Source: an uncultured Bacteroidota bacterium
GTDB lineage: Bacteria > Bacteroidota > Bacteroidia > Chitinophagales > Chitinophagaceae
Assembly: GCA_903929655.1 (NCBI GenBank)
Contig: CAIYVS010000021.1
Span: 1-5,121, forward strand
Direction of reading: 5' to 3'
Length of the DNA: 5,121 bases
In this document: positions 1 through 5,121 of the stretch, piece after piece
How the letters are laid out: each line of letters opens with the position of its first letter
How positions within the stretch are numbered: position 1 is the stretch's first letter
Notes under the pieces: generated by a model
The model's input: only the letters and a program-made list of their open reading frames with translations
Database searches by the model: none
Told to the model about the DNA's origin: nothing
Position numbers and translations under genes: made by a program

Positions 1-48
1 GGAATAGCAGATGTCAATATTGCATCAAATGCGTCATTAAAAAAATAA
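1..48 (+). CDS. Possible C-terminal end of an upstream gene (partial)
   Basis: Frame 1 is open from the first base to a TAA at 46-48 and would encode the 15-residue tail GIADVNIASNASLKK. Frame 2 stops at once. Frame 3 stays open further but reads as a Cys/Asn/Lys-rich low-quality peptide. The frame-1 tail has ordinary composition and is followed directly by very AT-rich DNA, as expected at the end of a gene. Fifteen codons are too few to name a family or to be sure this is coding. No clear intrinsic terminator follows it. Confidence 0.25.
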   Translation, partial: GIADVNIASNASLKK

Positions 49-272
49 ATAAAATTATCAACTCACATAATAACTGTAGCTTTTTGTATTAAACTTTCCA
101 GATTGAGTACTCATCTTTTCACAAGGTTCTATTCCGTTTACGATGACTTAAACCAGATGTGACTTAATTGTATCAAGGTATGTTACTATCACTCATAATA
201 AATTACTAATTTGCCCTAAATTCACATTTACAGGCCATTTTTTGAATTTTACCTTTTGATTTTTTACTTTTT
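49..272. other. AT-rich intergenic leader of the response regulator gene
   Basis: This 224-base gap carries no convincing ORF. By eye it holds a direct repeat of TGACTTAA (144-151 and 160-167) and a perfect 10-base palindrome TGAGTACTCA (104-113). I see no complete -33/-7 Bacteroidetes promoter and no sigma-54 GG-N10-GC element. The last 30 bases before the start codon at 273 are T-rich and have no Shine-Dalgarno sequence, which is normal in Bacteroidota. Confidence 0.5.
144..167 (+). repeat. Direct repeat TGACTTAA x2, possible operator half-sites
   Basis: TGACTTAA occurs exactly at 144-151 and again at 160-167, so the starts are 16 bases apart, about one and a half helical turns. The repeat lies about 105-130 bases upstream of the response regulator start codon. 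The same octamer recurs at 2193-2200, beside the candidate promoter of the beta-barrel gene. A binding site is an inference; chance is possible in AT-rich DNA. Confidence 0.3.
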
Positions 273-1433
273 ATGCAAAGTATTTTAGTAATAGATGATG
301 AGCGTGCCATACGCAAAACCCTTTGCGAAATATTAAGTTTCGAAGGTTTTACAGTGGATGAAGCCGCCGATGGTGTTGAAGGGATAAAGAAGATAAAAGA
401 GAACAATTACGATTGCATACTCTGCGATATCAAGATGCCCAAAATGGATGGCCTTGAGGTGTTGGATATAGCCAGGGTAGAAAAACCAGACATTCCCTTT
501 ATCGTCATTTCAGGCCATGGAAATATTGAGACTGCAGTGGAAGCTGTGAAAAAAGGCGCTTACGATTTTATCTCCAAACCTCCCGACCTGAACCGTTTGC
601 TGATAACCATCAGGAATGCGATGGACAAAAAATTGCTGGTTACAGAAACAAAACAATTGCGAAAACGCATCAGCCGCGGCTATGAGATGGTAGGTGAGTC
701 GGAGGGCATGAGGAAAATAAAAGACACCATACAAAAAGTGGCGCCAACTGATGCACGTGTACTTATAACCGGTGATAATGGCGTGGGCAAAGAACTGGTA
801 GCACGGCGCATACATGAGCTGAGCCAACGTGCCAATGGACCTATTGTAGAGGTGAATTGCGCAGCCATACCTTCTGAGCTGATAGAAAGCGAACTCTTCG
901 GGCATGAAAAAGGTTCTTTTACCTCAGCAATCAAGCAGCGCATCGGAAAGTTTGAACAGGCTAATGGAGGTACTTTGTTCCTGGATGAAATAGGGGATAT
1001 GAGCCATGATGCACAGGCAAAAATGCTACGTGCCCTGCAGGAAGGCAAGATAACCCGGGTAGGCGGCGATAAGGAAATAAAAGTGGATGTGCGTGTTATA
1101 GCAGCCACCAATAAAGACCTGCTGAAAGAAGTGGAAGAAAAGAAATTCCGGCTGGATCTGTATCACCGCCTCGGCGTTATCATCATACATGTGCCATCAC
1201 TGAATGAACGTAAAGATGATATACCCATGCTGGTAGAGCATTTTATGAAGGAGATAAGCGACGAATATAAACAGGCCCCCAAACAGGTTGACGCTGACGC
1301 CATGAAAGCATTGCAGAACTATAACTGGACGGGTAATATACGCGAGCTGCGGAATGTAGTGGAACGCCTTATCATCTTATCAGACAAGACCATTACAAAG
1401 AAAGACGTGGAGCTTTACACACCAAGGGTTTAA
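273..1433 (+). CDS. Sigma-54-type (NtrC-family) response regulator lacking a DNA-binding domain
   Basis: This 386-residue cytoplasmic protein would turn phosphorylation by a sensor kinase into ATPase-driven control of transcription. Residues 1-120 are a CheY-like receiver: acidic pair D8/D9, phospho-acceptor D52 in CDIKMPKMDG, switch S80 and K102 in the SKP motif. Residues about 138-365 are an AAA+ domain with Walker A GDNGVGKE (167-174), Walker B GTLFLDEIG (233-241), sensor I AATN (277-280), arginine-finger region FRLDLYHRL with R293 and R299, and sensor II WTGNIRELRNVVER. Two oddities stand out. The sigma-54 contact loop, normally GAFTGA, reads GSFTSA (214-219), keeping F216 and T217. The protein ends about 20 residues after the sensor II helix, so the usual Fis-type helix-turn-helix is absent, and none is found downstream in another frame. 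The start fits because the receiver strand begins at residue 3. No kinase gene is adjacent, so it looks like an orphan regulator here. The family assignment is firm, but the target genes and true sigma-54 dependence are unknown. Confidence 0.93.
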   Translation: MQSILVIDDERAIRKTLCEILSFEGFTVDEAADGVEGIKKIKENNYDCILCDIKMPKMDGLEVLDIARVEKPDIPFIVISGHGNIETAVEAVKKGAYDFISKPPDLNRLLITIRNAMDKKLLVTETKQLRKRISRGYEMVGESEGMRKIKDTIQKVAPTDARVLITGDNGVGKELVARRIHELSQRANGPIVEVNCAAIPSELIESELFGHEKGSFTSAIKQRIGKFEQANGGTLFLDEIGDMSHDAQAKMLRALQEGKITRVGGDKEIKVDVRVIAATNKDLLKEVEEKKFRLDLYHRLGVIIIHVPSLNERKDDIPMLVEHFMKEISDEYKQAPKQVDADAMKALQNYNWTGNIRELRNVVERLIILSDKTITKKDVELYTPRV

Positions 1434-1535
1434 GTAATTGACTTTGTAGGTTTATGTTCTAGCCTAAGTCATCCAATATTTTCAACATAGAAGTGAAATA
1501 ACACTACGCCCAGCAGGGGGAATGACCTGATTTTA
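1434..1535. other. Convergent intergenic gap with weak hairpins
   Basis: This gap separates the 3' ends of the plus-strand regulator and the minus-strand barrel gene. An imperfect inverted repeat pairs GACTT-AGG (1440-1450, with a TGT bulge) with CCTAAGTC (1463-1470). A second, AT-rich one pairs TTTCA (1480-1484) with TGAAA (1494-1498). Neither is followed by a good T-tract, so either could end transcription only weakly. I see no small gene here. Confidence 0.3.
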
Positions 1536-2141
1536 TCAAAGACCGAAAGAAAAGCCCAGTCCAAATTCTAAACCGCCCGGTGAAATAATTTTTAGCACAT
1601 TCTCGCTGTTCTGAGTCAATGTCTGTCCGGACATTACTGTATACTTTGCAGCGCCCAGCGGCGCAGCATAGCCCATCTCCAGGTAAAACCTGTTTTTGCC
1701 ACTGCGGCCAAGATTATAGAATTTATAGGCTGTAAAAAATAAGTTTGTCACCGATCCTAATGTCAAAGTTACTTTTTCAGAATTACTGTTTGTAGTTTCA
1801 AGACTTAGCGGCATATTTGTTGCGCCGGTGCTATAGCTAAGGCCGGCTCCTAAAGCCCATCCTTTTTTGTCCGCGTCGAAATAATACCGTGCTTCGCCAT
1901 ACGTTTTATATCCCCAGCTACCTTCCCCTATTCCGGCGCCTAATGAAACGGCATTACCTACAGGTAGTTCAAGGTTCAAACCCAGTAAGCCACATTCATT
2001 ATTGATACCCGTACTGAAACCTATATAAAAGGGGGCATCACCAGCCCCGGTTCCACTACTATAACTTGCTCTCTGTGCCTGTAGTGGTTGAAAACAGGCT
2101 AACATTATAAATACCGTCAGACAAGATGCCGCTCTTTTCAT
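1536..2141 (-). CDS. Small secreted outer-membrane beta-barrel-like protein, function unknown
   Basis: This 201-residue protein starts with a type I signal peptide: K2/R3, a hydrophobic stretch at about 7-20, and a likely cut after A22 in PLQAQR. The mature part alternates polar and hydrophobic or aromatic residues in short Gly-rich segments, such as FYIGFSTGI (38-46), VSLGAGIGEGSWGYKTYGEARYYF (65-88), WALGAGLSYS (95-104), LFFTAYKFYNLG (134-145), RFYLEMGYAAPLG (151-163) and a final LEFGLGFSFGL. This is the pattern of a small, perhaps eight-stranded, beta-barrel, and the last strand resembles the C-terminal strand recognised for barrel insertion. I recognise no specific family, transport substrate or catalytic motif. 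C15 in MLAC is a poor lipobox, so a lipoprotein is less likely. The gene follows the lipoprotein gene on the same strand after 168 bases, with its own candidate promoter, so co-transcription is not implied. The barrel topology is inferred from the pattern alone. Confidence 0.8.
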   Translation of the reverse strand: MKRAASCLTVFIMLACFQPLQAQRASYSSGTGAGDAPFYIGFSTGINNECGLLGLNLELPVGNAVSLGAGIGEGSWGYKTYGEARYYFDADKKGWALGAGLSYSTGATNMPLSLETTNSNSEKVTLTLGSVTNLFFTAYKFYNLGRSGKNRFYLEMGYAAPLGAAKYTVMSGQTLTQNSENVLKIISPGGLEFGLGFSFGL

Positions 2142-2161
2142 TATATATGCTTTTTACCTTG

Positions 2162-2190
2162 TAAATATACTATTGAAAAAGAAACCACAA
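2162..2190 (-). promoter_or_regulatory. Candidate promoter of the beta-barrel gene
   Basis: On the minus strand, TTG (2188-2190) is followed after 18 bases by TATATTTA (2162-2169). This fits the Bacteroidetes pattern TTG-N17-23-TAnnTTTG except for the final base. It lies 20 bases upstream of the ATG at 2141, which would give a short leader. The octamer TGACTTAA (2193-2200) sits just upstream. The call is a motif match by eye only. Confidence 0.4.
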
Positions 2191-2261
2191 TATGACTTAA
2201 AGATAAAACAAATAGCGCCGCATCATAGGATCACGCTGACAAATTCAGAGCATGCCCCTAT

Positions 2262-2295
2262 AAAAAAGACGTGTAGCTACACACAGCAGTAGCCA
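2262..2295 (-). terminator. Probable intrinsic terminator of the lipoprotein gene
   Basis: Just after the lipoprotein stop codon, the minus strand can fold TGGCTAC (2289-2295) against GTAGCTA (2274-2280) with one G-U pair and an 8-base loop. An alternative is the perfect 12-base palindrome GTGTAGCTACAC (2271-2282). A run of six T follows at 2262-2267. The stem is short and the T-run is a few bases away from the first stem, so the strength is uncertain. Confidence 0.45.
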
Positions 2296-2309
2296 TTTTT
2301 AATTAGCTC

Positions 2310-3599
2310 CTAGTATTGGTCTACGCGGCAATAGGGATTTAAGTTATTGTCCTGCTGATTAGGATAAAATGTACTCAGGCATATAACAGATCCGTTGTCA
2401 TAGAATATATTGAAAGGATAGCCCTGTGTATTAATCGTTCTCGACAATTGATAATTATCCATTGAATAGCCCTGTATCATTTTATTGTTATAAATAGCTC
2501 CATAGATCACACGGCCGGCATCATTAAGATCAAAGTATATGAATGTCAGGTTGCCGCTTTGCAGCGACGACTTAAAACTGAGGTCGCTATTAAAGATATT
2601 ACCCCTGGCGCCACTTATAAAACTGCTTCCGTCAGCATACATTGCAAACGTCTGGGCGCCTGGATAATGGCTATTTTCAAATAGTTGTCTTGTACTGTCA
2701 TAGTCTCCCATTGCGTCAAAGCTCATATTGAAAGCAATACTGTTATCCTCGTCAACCCCCAAAAATTTTGAATTAGTTCCGGGTATCAGTTTCATTCGTG
2801 GTGCAAAAAGGTAGAGATCTTTCTGGCTTATTTGAGTTTTCGTGTTACGGCTGTAAGAGCTCACATTTCCTTCAAGGGCACTTACAAACAAAACACCATT
2901 GTTGTAGCTCACACCCCATAATTCCCCACCCACATTTATCTGGTCTATCAGGCTCAGCGTTGTTGCATCATAAATATAAATCCATCCGTCATACCTCGGC
3001 ACATAAAGCTCTCTTGTGCCATTATAAGTACCGACATCCCCATGGCCCCTTGTTGTAGCATTAGTGCTTATCTGTTGCAACATTTGTTTATTTACTACGT
3101 CATATAACGCAATGTTATTGTTAGTGCCAAAAATATATAAATAGTGGCTGCTTTTATCATACACCGCATTGACAGGATTCATTAGAATTGTATTCGGTCC
3201 GGCCTTTATGCATGTTTGCTTATTGCTTATCGGCCACAGGCCATAGTTAATATTGGGTAGGTTTGCTATTACAAAGTATTGTGCATATTGGTCTAGGGGT
3301 AGGGTGTCTACATATGAGTTAAGGGTATTGTTAACTACAATTGTATCTAAATAGGGGTATACTTCCAGCATAGTATCGGTGCATTTTACAATGCGATAGC
3401 TGCCTACCTGGCTACTATCCAGTTTGGTCCAGTTCAGCGTAACATGATTCCCTGAAATTACCAATGGTTGCAACACAATGGGTCCAACTGTAGATGTATG
3501 GTTATTATTAGAGCCCGGCAAAGGAACGTTTTCAATCCTTTTGCAGGAAACAAAATATAAGGCCGTAAGCAGTACTATCAGTAGGGTTTTATTGCTCAT
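2310..3599 (-). CDS. Lipoprotein with FnIII-like domain and beta-propeller-like repeats
   Basis: This 429-residue protein carries a lipoprotein signal peptide: K4, a hydrophobic core at 6-17 and lipobox FVSC with Cys19 as the lipid anchor. After a Ser/Asn/Thr linker, residues about 41-133 look like a fibronectin type III fold (VTLNWTKLD, then GSYRIVKCTD). Residues about 140-425 form repeated four-strand-like units with aromatic and Gly-Asn turns, for example SHYLYIFGTNNNIALYD (151-167), RELYVPRYDGWIYIYD (196-211) and GVLFVSALEGNVSSYS (235-250), suggesting a YncE/WD40-like beta-propeller. No catalytic motif is visible, so a binding or scaffold role in the cell envelope is an inference. The residues after Cys19 (KRIEN) are not clearly the acidic surface-export signal, so which membrane face it occupies is open. 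A start eight codons upstream (3623) is in frame, but it falls inside the candidate -7 element, and the signal peptide is better formed from 3599. Terminators on both sides suggest a single-gene unit. Confidence 0.82.
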   Translation of the reverse strand: MSNKTLLIVLLTALYFVSCKRIENVPLPGSNNNHTSTVGPIVLQPLVISGNHVTLNWTKLDSSQVGSYRIVKCTDTMLEVYPYLDTIVVNNTLNSYVDTLPLDQYAQYFVIANLPNINYGLWPISNKQTCIKAGPNTILMNPVNAVYDKSSHYLYIFGTNNNIALYDVVNKQMLQQISTNATTRGHGDVGTYNGTRELYVPRYDGWIYIYDATTLSLIDQINVGGELWGVSYNNGVLFVSALEGNVSSYSRNTKTQISQKDLYLFAPRMKLIPGTNSKFLGVDEDNSIAFNMSFDAMGDYDSTRQLFENSHYPGAQTFAMYADGSSFISGARGNIFNSDLSFKSSLQSGNLTFIYFDLNDAGRVIYGAIYNNKMIQGYSMDNYQLSRTINTQGYPFNIFYDNGSVICLSTFYPNQQDNNLNPYCRVDQY

Positions 3600-3620
3600 C
3601 GTTTGTTGTTTTATTAAAAA

Positions 3621-3651
3621 CAAATATAAACAAATCAGGTATTTTTTTCAG
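3621..3651 (-). promoter_or_regulatory. Candidate promoter of the lipoprotein gene
   Basis: TATATTTG (minus strand, 3621-3628) is a perfect TAnnTTTG -7 element, 21 bases upstream of the ATG at 3599. At the -33 position there is only a weak CTG (3649-3651), 20 bases away. This element decides the start codon: transcription beginning downstream of it would leave out the in-frame ATG at 3623. It lies between the dnaN terminator and the lipoprotein gene, as expected for an independent unit. Confidence 0.5.
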
Positions 3652-3661
3652 TAAGTGCTAC

Positions 3662-3695
3662 TAAACAAAAGGGCAGCCTTTTTTAGACCGCCCTT
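3662..3695 (-). terminator. Strong intrinsic terminator of dnaN
   Basis: Read on the minus strand, AAGGGCGGTC (3686-3695) pairs with GGCTGCCCTT (3669-3678) in a 10-pair stem containing two G-U pairs. The loop is the 7-base TAAAAAA, and the 3' end runs into TTTTGTTT. It lies 48 bases after the dnaN stop codon. Read on the plus strand, the stem is followed by an A/T-mixed sequence instead of a T-tract, so it favours the dnaN direction. Confidence 0.8.
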
Positions 3696-3743
3696 GTAAA
3701 TATTTAAAAACTCATTGCTCTGTTTTCTGCTATTGGCTATCTT

Positions 3744-4865
3744 TTACACCCCCACCATCAGCGGCATCAGCAGCATCAGCACATCTTCATTCTCTACTTT
3801 ATCTATGGGTCGGAAGATACCTGCCCTTGTAGGGGTGCTCAGTTCCAGGTTCACTTCATTGCCATCTATATTGTTTACCAATTCCACCATCAGTTTGGCA
3901 TTGAAGGCTATTTTCATATCCTCGCCTGTGTACTGGCAGCTCAATTTTTCTTTACCCTCGTAACTGAAATCAATATCCTGTGCACTGAGGTTTACAGAAT
4001 TACCATTGATGTCCAGCACCACCTGGTTAGTGGTTTTGTTGGCAAATATGCTGACACGGCGCAGGGCGCTTACAAAATCATTGCGGTTGATGGTGAGCTT
4101 ATACGGATTATCCTGTGGTATTACCGCTTTATAATCCGGGAAGCGTGCATCTATCAGGCGGCAGCTCAGGCTCAGCTTATTAGTGCTTACAAATAAGTGG
4201 CTGCTGTTGTATGATAATTGCAATTGGGTCTCATCGGCAGGCAGTGTGGCGCGTAATTGCTGTAGTGGTTTTTTAGGCACTACAAAACCATCCTGTGCCG
4301 GGCATACCACATCGGTTCTCTTAAATTGCACCAGCCTGTGTGCATCGGTAGATACAAAGGTGATACTGTCTGTAGCCAGCTCAAAATACACACCTGTCAT
4401 AGCGGGGCGTAAAGTATCTGTGCTTACTGCAAACAGTGTTTTATTGATGCTTTCCAGCAATGCTATGGACGACATGGTGAAATTGCTTGTGTCGCCGGGT
4501 GCCGGTTCTTTGGGGAAATCATCTGCCTTCTCACCACCAATGCGGTACTTGCCCACATCGCTGCTCATTTCTATGCTCAGGTCCTGTTCGTTAATACTGA
4601 ATGTAATAGGTTGCTCCGGCAGGTTCTTCAGGTAGTCTACCAATATCTTGCTGGGTATGCATATGCGGCCATTGCCCTGTGCATCGTTCACATCCATCTG
4701 CACACGCATCATGGTCTCCAGGTCGGTGGCTGTGAGAGTAAGGGTATTACCCTTCAGCTCAAACAAAAAGTCTTCCAGCACAGAGAGCACCGTGTTAGCG
4801 CTTATAACGCCGCTTATCTGCTGCAGGTTTTTGAGCAGAGCGGTTGAAGTAACTATAAATCTCAT
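3744..4865 (-). CDS. dnaN: DNA polymerase III beta subunit (sliding clamp)
   Basis: This 373-residue protein is the bacterial beta clamp, a ring-shaped dimer that encircles DNA and tethers the replicative polymerase and repair proteins. The length is typical (366 in E. coli). The three clamp domains are present at about 1-120, 128-247 and 253-373. Family landmarks are TATDLETMM (45-53) in domain I, the RPAMTGVYFE stretch (153-162) and STDAHRLV (172-179) in domain II, CRLIDARFPDYKAVIP (235-250) at the II-III junction, and the C-terminal MPLM (367-370). The last of these matches the MPMRL tail that helps form the partner-binding pocket. Here Leu replaces the second Met and the protein runs two residues further (VGV). 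The ATG at 4865 gives the standard MRFIV start, with an A-rich leader and no Shine-Dalgarno. No dnaA, recF or gyrB lies within the window. A terminator follows and a -7 element precedes, so it appears to be transcribed alone. The identification is firm. Confidence 0.97.
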   Translation of the reverse strand: MRFIVTSTALLKNLQQISGVISANTVLSVLEDFLFELKGNTLTLTATDLETMMRVQMDVNDAQGNGRICIPSKILVDYLKNLPEQPITFSINEQDLSIEMSSDVGKYRIGGEKADDFPKEPAPGDTSNFTMSSIALLESINKTLFAVSTDTLRPAMTGVYFELATDSITFVSTDAHRLVQFKRTDVVCPAQDGFVVPKKPLQQLRATLPADETQLQLSYNSSHLFVSTNKLSLSCRLIDARFPDYKAVIPQDNPYKLTINRNDFVSALRRVSIFANKTTNQVVLDINGNSVNLSAQDIDFSYEGKEKLSCQYTGEDMKIAFNAKLMVELVNNIDGNEVNLELSTPTRAGIFRPIDKVENEDVLMLLMPLMVGV

Positions 4866-4885
4866 TTTTAATATGTCTTATGAAA

Positions 4886-4893
4886 CAAAGATA
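4886..4893 (-). promoter_or_regulatory. dnaN promoter, -7 element
   Basis: TATCTTTG on the minus strand is a perfect TAnnTTTG element, 20 bases upstream of the dnaN ATG, which gives a short A/T-rich leader. No TTG is found at the expected -33 spacing; that place is taken by an inverted repeat, which may mean the promoter depends on or is blocked by a bound protein. Confidence 0.5.
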
Positions 4894-4903
4894 ATCGTTT
4901 GCA

Positions 4904-4933
4904 CTAATTATCCGTAGTCCTGTGGATATTTAA
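4904..4933. repeat. Imperfect inverted repeat upstream of dnaN, possible operator
   Basis: CTAATTATCC (4904-4913) and GGATATTTAA (4924-4933) are inverted copies matching at 8 of 10 positions around a 10-base spacer. The arm centres are 20 bases apart, about two helical turns, which suits a dimeric DNA-binding protein. The repeat covers the expected -33 position of the dnaN promoter. The ATCC/GGAT cores also belong to two DnaA-box-like sequences. Confidence 0.35.
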
Positions 4934-5098
4934 GTAAAAACAGGGGAAAACCCGCAAAAAGAGCACTATAGAAGCCCCAAAATGGACCTTATTTAAAGGT
5001 AAGATCAATACGCAAAACAATAAAACCTGTGGATTTTACAACTTATTTATAAGATCATGTAATACGTATGGCTGTCAATGTATTTATCTTTATCCTAA
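4908..5098. promoter_or_regulatory. Cluster of DnaA-box-like sequences upstream of dnaN
   Basis: Against the consensus TTATCCACA, four near-matches were found by eye: TTATCCGTA at 4908-4916 (7 of 9), TGTGGATAT at 4921-4929 (8 of 9, reverse), TGTGGATTT at 5028-5036 (7 of 9, reverse) and TTATCCTAA at 5090-5098 (7 of 9). None is perfect. The surrounding DNA is AT-rich and includes the inverted repeat CTTAT-TT-ATAAG (5042-5053). This could be DnaA control of dnaN or part of an origin region, or it could be chance. Confidence 0.3.
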
Positions 5099-5099
5099 C

Positions 5100-5121
5100 A
5101 TGAAGTTTTATACTGTTTTTA
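5100..5121 (+). CDS. Possible start of a divergent gene (partial)
   Basis: ATG at 5100-5102 opens a frame reading MKFYTVF up to the window edge. A Lys followed by hydrophobic residues is compatible with the start of a signal peptide. A TATCTTTA (5085-5092) resembles a -7 element but lies so close to the ATG that the message would be nearly leaderless. Seven codons cannot establish a gene. Confidence 0.3.

Noticed and set aside
104..113. Perfect palindrome TGAGTACTCA
   Set aside because: It has no loop and no further pairing outside the 10 bases, so it is not a terminator. As an isolated site it is too short to call an operator.
250..258. TACCTTTTG as a -7 promoter element for the response regulator
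   Set aside because: It has one extra T relative to TAnnTTTG, no TTG at the -33 spacing, and would leave only about a 10-base leader; T-rich sequence alone can explain it.
510..905. 131-residue minus-strand reading frame inside the response regulator gene
   Set aside because: It lies wholly antisense to the conserved receiver and AAA+ coding sequence, is rich in Cys/Tyr/His, and shows no domain-like pattern.
680..1111. 143-residue minus-strand reading frame inside the response regulator gene
   Set aside because: It is antisense to the Walker A/B region, has a Ser/Pro/Arg-rich shadow composition, and no independent start signals.
2081..2141. Reading the barrel protein as a lipoprotein through C15 (IMLAC)
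   Set aside because: The residues before the Cys do not form a good lipobox, while the later PLQAQ site is a typical type I cleavage site.
2798..3058. 86-residue plus-strand reading frame antisense to the lipoprotein gene
   Set aside because: It is His/Ser/Pro-rich shadow sequence with no promoter or recognisable domain.
3600..3623. Longer start of the lipoprotein at 3623 (eight extra residues MFLIKQQT)
   Set aside because: That ATG overlaps the candidate -7 element TATATTTG, so it would not be transcribed; starting at 3599 gives a compact, normal lipoprotein signal peptide.
4183..4635. 150-residue plus-strand reading frame antisense to dnaN
   Set aside because: It is fully inside dnaN on the other strand, and its Ser/Val/Leu-rich composition is a mirror of the clamp codons.
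4943..4954. GGGG-AAAA-CCCG as a hairpin
   Set aside because: It forms only three G-C pairs and has no T-tract or context supporting a terminator.

Overview
This window looks like ordinary chromosome from a Bacteroidota (Bacteroidetes) bacterium, possibly near the Chitinophagaceae. The reasons are: moderately AT-rich DNA; A/T-rich leaders with no Shine-Dalgarno-like sequence before the start codons; matches to the Bacteroidetes -7 promoter element TAnnTTTG upstream of the minus-strand genes; a Bacteroidetes-like surface lipoprotein and a small outer-membrane barrel; and a sliding clamp and NtrC-type regulator of the kind found in that phylum. The family placement comes from the look of the proteins, not from a search.

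Layout: bases 1-48 may be the tail of a plus-strand gene. After a 224-base AT-rich gap, a plus-strand gene (273-1433) encodes a two-component response regulator with a receiver domain and a sigma-54-type AAA+ ATPase. It has no C-terminal DNA-binding domain, and its sigma-54 contact loop reads GSFTSA instead of GAFTGA. It converges on three genes that all read on the minus strand. From right to left these are dnaN (3744-4865, DNA polymerase III beta sliding clamp), a lipoprotein with an FnIII-like domain and a beta-propeller-like region (2310-3599), and a small secreted beta-barrel protein (1536-2141). The window ends with a possible plus-strand start codon at 5100, divergent from dnaN.

The three minus-strand genes do not look like one operon. 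A strong intrinsic terminator follows dnaN and a weaker one follows the lipoprotein gene. Each gene also has its own candidate -7 element. The dnaN upstream region (4866-5099) holds a perfect -7 element, an inverted repeat where the -33 element would be, and several near-matches to the DnaA box.

I see no mobile element, CRISPR array, tRNA, rRNA or toxin-antitoxin pair, and no clearly new biological system. The best items for a second look are the regulator without a DNA-binding domain and the DnaA-box-like cluster and inverted repeat upstream of dnaN.
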